The position numbers were made by a program, and so were the translations under genes. The notes below the pieces were generated by a model, which did not search any database, was not told the origin of the DNA, and worked only from the letters and a program-made list of their open reading frames with translations. Shown piece after piece: positions 6,385 to 13,739 of a stretch of 13,784 bases of DNA (positions are counted from its first letter, which is position 1; every line of letters starts with the position of its first letter). The DNA comes from CAYQUC01 sp048061315 (lineage in GTDB: Bacteria; Pseudomonadota; Gammaproteobacteria; UBA6429; Thiohalophilaceae), in NCBI GenBank assembly GCA_048061315.1, contig JBGMRJ010000077.1, positions 1 through 13,784 of the forward strand, written 5' to 3'.

Positions 6385-7254
6385 TCACTTTTGTTCTGAT
6401 GGTTGTTGTTTTGGTAATTCCTGAGTTCTATTTTGCATCCAGGGCGGTGTTGGTCTTGCCCAGTTAGGACGATTCATCTGTGGTGGCTGCTGAGCCCATG
6501 CAGGTGGTGCCATCATTTGTTGTTGTCGTGCCATCATGGCTTTTTGATCCGCACTTAAATTAGGTTGTTGCCCTGGTGCAGGTTGAACCCAGGGTGGTGG
6601 TGTTGGTCTTGCCCAGTTGGGGCGGTTCATCTGGGGTGCTGGTTTAGCCCATGCAGGTGGTGCCATCATTTGTGGTGGTCGAGCCATCATCGCTTTTTGA
6701 TCACTGCTTCGATTTGATTGTTGCCCAGGCGCATTTTGAACCCAAGGTGGTGGCGTTGGTCTTGCCCAGTTCGGGCGATTCATCTGGGGTGCCATCATTT
6801 GCGGTGGCTGATTTACCCAAGCTGGTGGTTTCATCATTCGTGGTGGATGTGCCATCGTGGTATTGTGATCGTTAGCAGTTTTTGCTTGTTGCCCTGGGGC
6901 ATTTTGAACCCACGGTGGTGGTGTTGGTTTAGCCCAGTTTGGGCGATTCATCGCCATTGGTTGTTGTGGCATTGCGAGGTTCGACCTATAAGGACCAGGT
7001 GGTGGCATTTGATAATAAAAATTTCGAACCTGAGGTGCCATGTCTTTTGATTTAGCAAAACTGGTCGCCGAAAGAATACCACTGCTGAACACGATACTAA
7101 CTGAAACAATGATCGCTGGCATTAAACGCTGTAAAGAGGATTCAGCTGATTTCTTCGATTGTGTAACGCTATTGTTTTGTGATTCTGTAGTGTCAGTAGA
7201 TTGATTGTCAGCTACAGTTTCTTTTTCAGGTTCAGCTTCTATTTTAGTTTCCAT
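6385..7254 (-). CDS. Membrane-anchored Met/Pro/Trp-rich repeat protein
   Basis: Unrecognised family. The 289 residues consist of a hydrophilic Glu/Ser/Thr-rich N terminus (1-43), one hydrophobic segment (44-66) that could be a TM anchor or an internal signal sequence, and a long exported-type region made of four repeats. Each repeat begins MNRPNWA(R/K)PTPP(P)W (from residues 102, 158, 209 and 260; periods 56, 51 and 51) and most continue with VQxAPGQQ, a DQKAMMA-like linker, and PPQMMxPPAWA. There is no Cys. The regular Trp/Pro/Met spacing suggests an extended periplasmic binding or spacer arm, possibly Met-rich metal binding or docking to the aromatic coat proteins encoded next. ATG is used, 32 nt after the RND gene. 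Confidence 0.8.
   Translation of the reverse strand: METKIEAEPEKETVADNQSTDTTESQNNSVTQSKKSAESSLQRLMPAIIVSVSIVFSSGILSATSFAKSKDMAPQVRNFYYQMPPPGPYRSNLAMPQQPMAMNRPNWAKPTPPPWVQNAPGQQAKTANDHNTTMAHPPRMMKPPAWVNQPPQMMAPQMNRPNWARPTPPPWVQNAPGQQSNRSSDQKAMMARPPQMMAPPAWAKPAPQMNRPNWARPTPPPWVQPAPGQQPNLSADQKAMMARQQQMMAPPAWAQQPPQMNRPNWARPTPPWMQNRTQELPKQQPSEQK
6410..6951 (-). repeat. Four direct repeats (~153-168 bp) in the Met/Pro/Trp-rich gene
   Basis: On the + strand the segment around GGTGGTGTTGGTCTTGCCCA recurs near 6445, 6598, 6751 and 6917 with small changes, matching the four protein repeats. The copies stay in frame and have diverged at third positions, so they are maintained as protein repeats and are not a recent DNA duplication. 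Confidence 0.85.
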
Positions 7255-7286
7255 AATAATTTACTCTCATTTTAAGGTTGATTTTT

Positions 7287-10200
7287 TTAATCATCATCTT
7301 TAAGTTGAATGCCACGTCGCGGTTTTTTAGCGTTCTTCTTTTTTGTTACAGTTTTTTTAGTGCTTTTTTTAGCAGTTGTACGTTTTTTAGTGCTTAGTGG
7401 TTTTTCTTTAACAGCTTCATTTTTTTCATCGGGTGCGTTAACCTCAGTTTGAGTTGCTGGTATTAAAAACTGCAGTTTTTGTTGTAGTAATTTTACAATT
7501 GCCAGTAACAGCAATTTCATTGTTGCAATAAAACCAAGCAGTGATTGCGAAAGATCATTAGCTATGGTTGCAATAAACATTTTTATGAAGTCTGTAAAGT
7601 TTTTGATTACAGTAATAATTTTAAAATTAGCTAAAAGTGATTTGCTGTTATTGTATTTTTTATCCATATCAGCCTGATCAAATTCACAGTTTGGTGCAGA
7701 ACCATTATCGTCCGGTGTTGCCGGGCAAAAAGCGGCACGACCTGAAATGCAACCCAGTGGTATGATCAGTAATGTCAGTAGTGTTGATACTAAACCGCCA
7801 AACATTAATGAAATTGCCATGCCTTGAAAAATGGGGTCAAATAGAATTACTGATGAACCTCCCAAAAGCGCCCCCGCTGTTATTAAGATGGGTCGAGTTC
7901 GCGCCTTACAGGCTTGAATCAAAGCTTCCTGCACCGACACACCTTTGTCGACTTCTTGTCTGGAGAAGTCCACCAGTAAAATGGAATTGCGAACAATAAT
8001 GCCGGCTAATGCAATAAAACCGATCATCGAAGTTGCAGTAAATTCGGCATCCATAATCCAGTGACCTGGAATAATGCCGATTAATGTTAAGGGTATGGGT
8101 GCCATCACAATAGCAGGGAGAATAAAGTTTCCAAATTCCCAAACCACCAACATATAAATAAGTAATAATGCCACCGCAAATGCCATGCCCATGTCGCGAA
8201 AGGTTTCATAGGTAACCGTCCACTCGCCTGCCCATTCAAACGAACTTTGAGCACTATTAGCAGGAGGTCCCCAATATTCACCCGACACTGTGACGCCATC
8301 GGGGGCAATGTAATTTTTAAGTTGCGCTTCAACTTCGGCCATACCGTATATAGGGGCAGCCAGTCGCCCGACTGTTTCACCGGTGACATACTCAACGGCA
8401 CGCAAGTCTTTATGAAAGATTACCGGCTGTTGTTTTTCTCGACTGAAATAACCCAATTCAGCCAACGGTATTCCTGAATTGGATTGACTACTATATTGAG
8501 TCGGCACCGGTAATTGACTTAAGCGTCGATAGTCGGCACGGATGGCATAAGGTGCTTGCAGTATTAATAAGGTCGGATCCAGTAACGAACCGTGTTTAAT
8601 ATCACCGACAACAAAACCGCCCATGGTCATTTCCAGGGTGCGGTTAATGCTTTCAGAATTAACACCATAACGTTGGGCTTTTTCGCGATTAATATTAAAT
8701 TGCCACACATCGTGATCAGCCTGAATGTAATTATCGACATCATCAAGATGTTCTGCCTGTTCAAACATTGTGGTTAAATCAGTTGCAAATGCCCGTCGGG
8801 TATTGGCATCCGGCCCATAAACTTCAGCAACCACTGATTGTAAAACAGGTGGTCCGGGTGGCATTTCAACTACTTGAATTTTTGCACCAGCTTGATGTGC
8901 GATGGGGGATATTAACTCGCGCACTTCAACGGCGATATCATGACTGGATCGTGTTCNNNNNNNNNNNNNNNNNNNNNNNNNNNNNNNNNNNNNNNNNNNN
9001 NNNNNNNNNNNNNNNNNNNNNNNNNNNNNNNNNNNNNNNNNNNNNNNNNNNNNNNNAAAATACCGATAACACTAACCAGAAATACCAAACCCTTAATACG
9101 ATCCCGAATTAATGGTGTAATAATACGCCTGTAAAATCGCTCGAGTTTTTCACTTTGATGATGTTCTTTTTCGGCTGCTTTATTTAATTGTTCTAACGAT
9201 GGTTTTAATCGCATCGTTAGCCAGGGAGTAAAAATAAAAGCAGCAAATAATGAGAATATCATTGCCACTGAACCTAATGCGGGTATTGGAGCCATATACG
9301 GTCCCATCATGCCACTCACATAGGCCATTGGTAATAATGCCGCGATAACGGTAAATGTTGCTAAAATAGTTGGGTTACCAACTTCACGAACAGCATCAAT
9401 CGCCGTTTCAGTACTGGTTTCATTGTTTAATAACCAACGACGATAAATATTTTCAACCACCACAATCGCATCATCAACCAGAATGCCTATTGAGAAAATA
9501 AGCGCAAATAAACTCACACGATCAATTGTAAATTTAAGTATCCAGGCACTGAATATCGTTACTAAAATAACGACAGGGATAACAATTAGCACAACGGTCG
9601 CAGCCGGTCTGCCTAAAAACATCCACACTAAAATGGTAACCACCAGAGTAGCGACAAATAACTTAAAAATTAATTCATTCACTTTATCGTTAGCCGTTTC
9701 ACCGTAATTACGGGTAACACTAACATTAACATTGTCTGGAATGGTTCGACCTTTTAAGTATTCCACTTTTTCCAAAATAGCATTAGCAACCGAAACACCG
9801 TTGGATCCCACTTTTTTTGCAATGGCCAAGGTAACAGCCGGCGCAGCAACAACAGTGCTGTCCAGACTCGATGCCTTACCCGAATAAAAATTGGTAATAC
9901 TTTTGGTTTCTGCAGGGCCTTCAATCACCTGAGCCACATCAGCGAGGTAAACGGGTTGATTATTATAAAGTCCAACAATCAGTTGTCGCACATCATTAGC
10001 GTGTTTTAGAAAACTACCGGTATATAATTTAAAGCTGTGGTTATTGGTTTCAACATTACCAACGCCTCGCTGCGTATTGGCTGAACGAATCGTATTTGCT
10101 ATTTGATCTAAACTAATGCCAAAACCGGCTAAACGTTCCGGGTACACTTCGATTCGAATTTGTTCAGTACGACCACCCACCACAAAACTTTGGCTGGTGT

Positions 10201-10786
10201 TAGGAACTTCTTTTAATTGTTGAATAACGTCCAGAGCGATTAGACGTAGGCTTGCATCATCGACCACGTCCGAAGTATAACCAGAATTATTAGTCGGCGA
10301 CCATAAAGTAAGTGTGATTAAGGGGACATCATCCACACCTTTTGGTTTCACTAATGGTGGAGACACACCCGGCGGGATTCGGTCCATATTGGATTCAAGT
10401 TTGTCATAGAGTTTAACTAAAGACTCACCCATGTCTTCGCCAACATCAAATTCAACAGTGACCATGGCTTGTTCACGTTGTGATGCAGAATACACGTGTT
10501 TAACGCCTGGAATTTCACTCATAATTCGTTCCAGAGGGTCAGCAACTAAACTGGCAACTTGTTGCGATGAGGCACCGGGATAGCTTACGAAAATATCGAC
10601 CATGGGAACTGAAATTTGCGGATCTTCCTGACGCGGTGTAAACATCAAACCTAAAATACCAATTGCAATAGACGCGAGTAATAACAGCGGTGATAGCGGT
10701 GAATGAATAAATGATTTAGCCAGATTACCGGCCATGCCTAAATTATTACCGTGAGTAGAGCTATCTAAATTATTGTCAGTCTGCAT
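7287..10786 (-). CDS. RND-family efflux permease with long C-terminal extension, interrupted by an assembly gap
   Basis: Inner-membrane proton-driven transporter subunit of the AcrB superfamily. The 5' part (576 residues to the gap) has TM1 (about 33-49), porter domains, TM2-6, and the proton-relay pair D438-D439 in SIGILVDDAIVVVENIY. The gap starts in TM7. After it TRSSHDIAVEVRELISP enters in frame with VVEMPPGPPVLQSVVAEVYGPD and runs through TM8-12. In the TM10 segment LAGIIVRNSILLVDF an Arg replaces the AcrB Lys940. A GTG at 8924 is not a start. Comparison with relatives suggests roughly 100 residues are missing, far more than 33. After TM12 (IIPLGCISGRAAFC) about 155 extra residues follow, ending in a Lys/Thr-rich tail. 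It starts 8 nt after the adaptor stop with no clear SD, so translation is coupled. No outer-membrane TolC partner is in the window. Confidence 0.9.
8957..9056. other. Assembly gap (100 N) inside RND permease gene
   Basis: Exactly 100 N. The two open frames do not join over 100 nt, and family length indicates a larger missing piece (TM7 end and the start of the second porter half). Confidence 0.95.
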
Positions 10787-10794
10787 AGTGATTA

Positions 10795-11781
10795 TTATTT
10801 TGATGACCAGCTGGTTTTTGTATTAGTGTATTGATTAGTATTCCAACCTTGAGAATTAATAATAATCCGATCACCCGATTTTAATCCGGCTAACACCACA
10901 ACGCGGCCATCGCGTAAATCATGCCCTAGTCGTAAAACCCGTAATTCAGTTTTATTATTATTTGTCAGTAACTTCACACCCGGTAAGCTCGATCCGCTTA
11001 TTAAAGCCGAACGTGGGATAACTAATAATGGTTGAGTTTGCGCGGTGTTATCGGGTAATTGAACTTGTGCATACATGCCGGTTGCAACAGGTGCACCAGA
11101 CGGTAAATCAAATTTTACAGTAACAGTATGAGAGTTGTTATTCGCCGAAGGATAAATATTNNNNNNNNNNNNNNNNNNNNNNNNNNNNNNNNNNNNNNNN
11201 NNNNNNNNNNNNNNNNNNNNNNNNNNNNNNNNNNNNNNNNNNNNNNNNNNNNNNNNNNNNCTAACACCACTGTAACGAGAATAAATATCAGCTTGTCGTT
11301 GCAAGCCCGGATTACTGCCTCGGGTAAAAAATTGATCAAACATAGCAGGAAACCCCATCCCCGCCATCGGTTGTTGGCTGCTACTATAAGGGCTGAGCAT
11401 TTCACGGCTGTATTGTACTTGTGAATTTTGCAATGCAGTTTGGGCGCTGGATATTTGTGACACTGCAGCTTTGCGTTGAGCCAGTAAGGCTTTGTCGTTT
11501 TGTGCTAAAACAACCTGGCCTGCAGGAAACCAACTACCCTCTTCACCGGCAATGAATTCAATTCGTCCCGGCATTGAAGCAGTAAAAGTAATTTCTTTAA
11601 ATGCCACCACTTTACCACTAATGGCAATACCACTTTGGTCTCGAATTCGCTCGACAGTATAGATACCATTGCCAATAACGTTATTTTCGGTTGCGCCAGG
11701 TTGTTGTGCATTAGCAGCATTTAATGAAAATAGAACAAATAAGCCTGACACGCCAAGCGCTTTTTGAAACTGAACTACCAT
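10795..11781 (-). CDS. RND periplasmic adaptor (membrane fusion protein), interrupted by an assembly gap
   Basis: HlyD/AcrA-type adaptor linking the RND pump to an outer-membrane channel. From ATG 11781 it has a signal peptide (about 1-26, ending LNAANA/QQ), then a first lipoyl/barrel part (GKVVAFKEITFTASMPGRIEFIAGEEGSWFPAG is the recognisable region), and the start of the alpha-hairpin (LLAQRKAAVSQISSAQTALQ). After the gap come the barrel and membrane-proximal domains (VTVKFDLPSG, GMYAQVQLPD, LLVIPRSALI, GLKSGDRIIINS). ATG 11781, with GGGGAG 10 nt upstream, is preferred over a GTG at 11808. The frame holds over 100 N, but the second lipoyl half is absent, so the gap is probably longer. It is the first gene after the sigma54 promoter. 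Confidence 0.88.
   Translation of the reverse strand: MVVQFQKALGVSGLFVLFSLNAANAQQPGATENNVIGNGIYTVERIRDQSGIAISGKVVAFKEITFTASMPGRIEFIAGEEGSWFPAGQVVLAQNDKALLAQRKAAVSQISSAQTALQNSQVQYSREMLSPYSSSQQPMAGMGFPAMFDQFFTRGSNPGLQRQADIYSRYSGVXXXXXXXXXXXXXXXXXXXXXXXXXXXXXXXXXXNIYPSANNNSHTVTVKFDLPSGAPVATGMYAQVQLPDNTAQTQPLLVIPRSALISGSSLPGVKLLTNNNKTELRVLRLGHDLRDGRVVVLAGLKSGDRIIINSQGWNTNQYTNTKTSWSSK
11161..11260. other. Assembly gap (100 N) inside adaptor gene
   Basis: Exactly 100 N. The missing part covers the second half of the hairpin and lipoyl domain, which normally takes more than 33 residues. Confidence 0.9.
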
Positions 11782-11810
11782 TACCGTTAATCTCCCCAAA
11801 ATAATCACGC

Positions 11811-11825
11811 AACACTTAAAGTGTT
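11811..11825. promoter_or_regulatory. Palindrome at the predicted operon transcription start
   Basis: AACACTTAAAGTGTT is a 7+7 inverted repeat around one base, placed about +2 to +16 relative to the start predicted from the sigma54 promoter. On the minus strand it runs into AAGTGTTGC, a 9-nt stretch also present in the enhancer palindrome near 11971. It could be a leader hairpin or an additional operator half-site. Confidence 0.4.
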
Positions 11826-11838
11826 TCCATTACCTATC

Positions 11839-11853
11839 GCAAAGACCGTGCCA
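11839..11853 (-). promoter_or_regulatory. Sigma54 (-24/-12) promoter of the adaptor-RND operon
   Basis: On the minus strand TGGCAC (11853-11848), 5 nt (GGTCT), TTGC (11842-11839). This matches the RpoN consensus TGGCACGNNNNTTGCW at every fixed position except the final W. The predicted start is near 11827, giving a 46-nt leader to ATG 11781. The divergent gene encodes a sigma54 activator. Confidence 0.9.
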
Positions 11854-11858
11854 CTAGT

Positions 11859-11871
11859 TAAGTTATTGATT
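11859..11871 (-). promoter_or_regulatory. IHF-type binding site
   Basis: On the minus strand AATCAATAACTTA matches WATCAANNNNTTR exactly. It lies between the sigma54 promoter and the palindromic enhancer sites, inside an AT-rich segment, which is the usual place for the DNA bend that brings an activator to the polymerase. Confidence 0.6.
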
Positions 11872-11893
11872 TTTATTGATTTAAAATGAACAC

Positions 11894-11912
11894 TGTTGCG
11901 GCTCGTTGCAAC
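11894..11912. promoter_or_regulatory. Enhancer-like site 1 (GTTGCAAC)
   Basis: TGTTGC (11894-11899) is followed by the 8-bp palindrome GTTGCAAC (11905-11912), the same core as in the two adjoining palindromes at 11973-11994. It lies about 70-85 nt upstream of the predicted sigma54 start. Confidence 0.5.
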
Positions 11913-11941
11913 TAGAAGAAAGCACAAAATTGTTCAGGTAA

Positions 11942-11955
11942 TTGATTTATATCAA
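11942..11955. promoter_or_regulatory. FNR/ANR box
   Basis: TTGATTTATATCAA is a perfect match to TTGATNNNNATCAA. It is centred near 11948.5, about 66 nt upstream of the start predicted from the TATAAT at 12003-12008, a distance typical of class I FNR activation of the regulator gene. Confidence 0.7.
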
Positions 11956-11972
11956 GATCATTCCTTAATAAG

Positions 11973-11994
11973 TGTTGCAACATGTTGCGCAACA
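11973..11994. promoter_or_regulatory. Enhancer-like sites 2 and 3 (two abutting palindromes)
   Basis: TGTTGCAACA (11973-11982) and TGTTGCGCAACA (11983-11994) are both perfect palindromes and directly adjoin. They are about 145-167 nt from the sigma54 start and at the same time cover the -35 area of the regulator's own promoter. They are the likely targets of the Fis-type HTH of the divergent activator. Confidence 0.65.
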
Positions 11995-12002
11995 GATTAT
12001 TT

Positions 12003-12008
12003 TATAAT
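12003..12008 (+). promoter_or_regulatory. -10 box of the sigma54 activator gene
   Basis: Perfect TATAAT 38 nt before the ATG. The -35 position (11980-11985, ACATGT) is poor, as expected for a promoter that depends on an activator such as FNR. Confidence 0.5.
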
Positions 12009-12046
12009 CATCGTATTCCTTCATACAATTTAGGTGTAGTAACGTT

Positions 12047-13390
12047 ATGACAGCATTTACCCGTAATATGATACCCATGTTAGAAGCCGTGATTAGTCAC
12101 ATTGATGAAGGAGTGATCATGAGTGACAAAAAAGGCACGGTGCTATATCAAAACCCGGCAGCAGTTAATTTATTGGGTTTGGAAAAAGACACGAAATTGC
12201 AACGCCTGCAAGATTTTACTGCAGTTAATTTACAGCGTGCATTTGTAACGGCAGCATTAAAAGCCGGTGATGTTGATGCCGCAGGAAAACCCAGTGGTTT
12301 GTTTGTAACCTTTGAAGAAAAATTTCAGTGTCATGAAGGATACCGTTATATCGAGTTTTACAGTGGTTTAGTTGACTGCTCCATGCACAAAGACAATGTG
12401 CGTTTAATATTATTACGGGATCGAACCGAACAACGGCAACTCGAAGCCGTTTATAAAACCAAGCTCAGTAATTTTGAAAGCAAAGATTTAAAAATGCTTG
12501 AGGTTGTAGAACGCATACATCAAATTGCTCCAACCAGTGCTTTTGTATTATTACAGGGTGAATCCGGTACCGGTAAAACGCTTGTCAGCCGTATGGTGCA
12601 TAAATTAAGTGGTCGTAGTGGTCAAAAATTTGTAGAAGTTAATTGTGCTGCGATACCGGAAACCTTGATCGAGTCAGAATTATTTGGTCACGTTAAAGGG
12701 GCATTCACCGGAGCAACATCCGATCGCAAAGGCCGCTTTCAATCCGCACACGGAGGAACTTTATTTCTTGATGAAATCAGTGAAATACCCCTTAATTTAC
12801 AGGCCAAGTTATTACGCGCGATTCAGGATCAAGAATTTGAAATGGTAGGATCAGACAAATCGGTTAAAGTTGATGTGCGAATCATTGTTGCCTCGAATCA
12901 AAACTTGCGCGAATTAGTCGATGCCGGAGAATTTCGAGCAGACTTATACTACCGACTTGCGGTAATACCCTTAACCATTCCACCGCTACGTGAACGTCCA
13001 GGTGATATTTCCATTTTAATCCATCATTTTATGGAAAAATTGCAACAACGTGGCTATCCGAAAGACATTGAATGTTCCACAGAAGCATTCCAAATGTTAA
13101 TGAATTATTCCTGGCCCGGTAATGTTCGAGAGCTGGAAAATGCAATTGAGCACGGTGTTATTTGTGCCACAAATAATAAAATCATACCAGAAAGTCTGCC
13201 ACAGGACATTCTTCATGCCATGTCCTCTCAAGTCACATCAATTGTACCGGAACACGATAGCGGATTACGCAGTGTTGAAATTACCAATGCCTTGCGTCAG
13301 GCAAAAGGCAGTAAAACTCAAGCAGCAAGTTTGCTCGGTATTGACCGCTCTACTCTATGGCGCCGTATGCAACGCCTTGGTATTCATTAA
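12047..13390 (+). CDS. Sigma54-dependent activator (PAS-AAA+-Fis HTH)
   Basis: Enhancer-binding protein of 447 residues. An N-terminal PAS-like sensor (about 10-128, ISHIDEGVIMSDKKGTVLYQ at its start) is followed by a linker helix and the AAA+ domain. That domain has Walker A GESGTGKT (171-178), the sigma54 loop GAFTGA (218-223, intact), Walker B GGTLFLDEI (236-244) and the FRADLYYRL arginine-finger region (296-304). A Fis-type HTH lies at 410-447 (TQAASLLGIDRSTLWRRMQRLG). No receiver domain is present, so it senses a ligand or redox state through PAS; Cys95 and Cys111 are visible there but no cofactor motif can be named. The SD is modest (AGGTG, 10 nt). Its divergent position next to a sigma54 promoter with palindromic enhancers makes it the probable activator of the adaptor-RND operon and of itself. 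Confidence 0.93.
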   Translation: MTAFTRNMIPMLEAVISHIDEGVIMSDKKGTVLYQNPAAVNLLGLEKDTKLQRLQDFTAVNLQRAFVTAALKAGDVDAAGKPSGLFVTFEEKFQCHEGYRYIEFYSGLVDCSMHKDNVRLILLRDRTEQRQLEAVYKTKLSNFESKDLKMLEVVERIHQIAPTSAFVLLQGESGTGKTLVSRMVHKLSGRSGQKFVEVNCAAIPETLIESELFGHVKGAFTGATSDRKGRFQSAHGGTLFLDEISEIPLNLQAKLLRAIQDQEFEMVGSDKSVKVDVRIIVASNQNLRELVDAGEFRADLYYRLAVIPLTIPPLRERPGDISILIHHFMEKLQQRGYPKDIECSTEAFQMLMNYSWPGNVRELENAIEHGVICATNNKIIPESLPQDILHAMSSQVTSIVPEHDSGLRSVEITNALRQAKGSKTQAASLLGIDRSTLWRRMQRLGIH

Positions 13391-13391
13391 T

Positions 13392-13531
13392 AAAAAAATG
13401 TAACTATTCAGCGTAACTCGAAAAAATAGAAAGAGTGAGGATTTGGCTGTTCTGATTTCGAAGCCGGTGGATACTGTAGAATCTTATTAAAACTACATAG
13501 TTTTAATAACGTTGGATAGTTACAAAAAAAT
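13392..13531. mobile_element. IS66-like MITE with 8-bp target duplication
   Basis: A 124-bp element (13400-13523) has ends GTAACTATTCAGCGT and, inverted, GTAACTATCCAACGT (13 of 15 identical). It is flanked on both sides by the identical 8-mer AAAAAAAT (13392-13399 and 13524-13531). IS66-family elements are known for ends starting GTAA and 8-bp duplications. It has no coding capacity, so it would be mobilised in trans. It lies 1 nt after the activator stop codon. Confidence 0.7.
13484..13509. repeat. 12-bp perfect inverted repeat inside the MITE
   Basis: TTATTAAAACTA (13484-13495), 2 nt, TAGTTTTAATAA (13498-13509). It overlaps the right terminal repeat by one base, so the right end can fold on its own. 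It is AT-only in most positions and lacks the GC stem of a classical terminator. Confidence 0.7.
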
Positions 13532-13626
13532 TAGATTAATCATTTTTTAATTCAGAGTTCCCACACTTTGTTTATCTATTATTTATCACTGCTGTCCCAT
13601 TAACTTTCGAACGAGAACAAAACTGA

Positions 13627-13739
13627 GGATATGGAATCGGTGCAGCCTACTAAAGACCGTCTGCTTCAGGGATGAAGCAGTCGAGCAGCCATGGATGGCG
13701 AATAGCGCGTCTTTAGTAGGCTGCACCGGTTTCATGTCC
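13627..13739 (+). ncRNA. Long-stem structured element with two CsrA-type GGA hairpins
   Basis: The arms 13627-13657 and 13709-13739 are complementary over 31 bp with only three mismatches, all G-U compatible; the inner 20 bp (13638-13657 with 13709-13728) are perfect except none. Enclosed are an 8-bp hairpin CTGCTTCA/TGAAGCAG with GGGA loop (13661-13680) and a second short hairpin GCCATGGATGGC (13688-13699). Both present CANGGATG, the core of the CsrA/RsmA consensus as I know it (ACARGGAUGU), when read on the + strand. It may be a small RNA, a 3'-UTR element of the activator gene, or a dispersed intergenic repeat. No convincing promoter is seen. Confidence 0.55.

Noticed and set aside
7287..10786. 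RND gene split into two genes or a frameshifted pseudogene
   Set aside because: The break coincides with the N run, the second part is open right up to the gap with conserved RND sequence upstream of the apparent GTG start, and the frame difference only reflects the placeholder length.
13627..13739. Second MITE
   Set aside because: The inverted arms have no flanking target duplication, and the enclosed hairpins look like RNA structure, not transposon ends.
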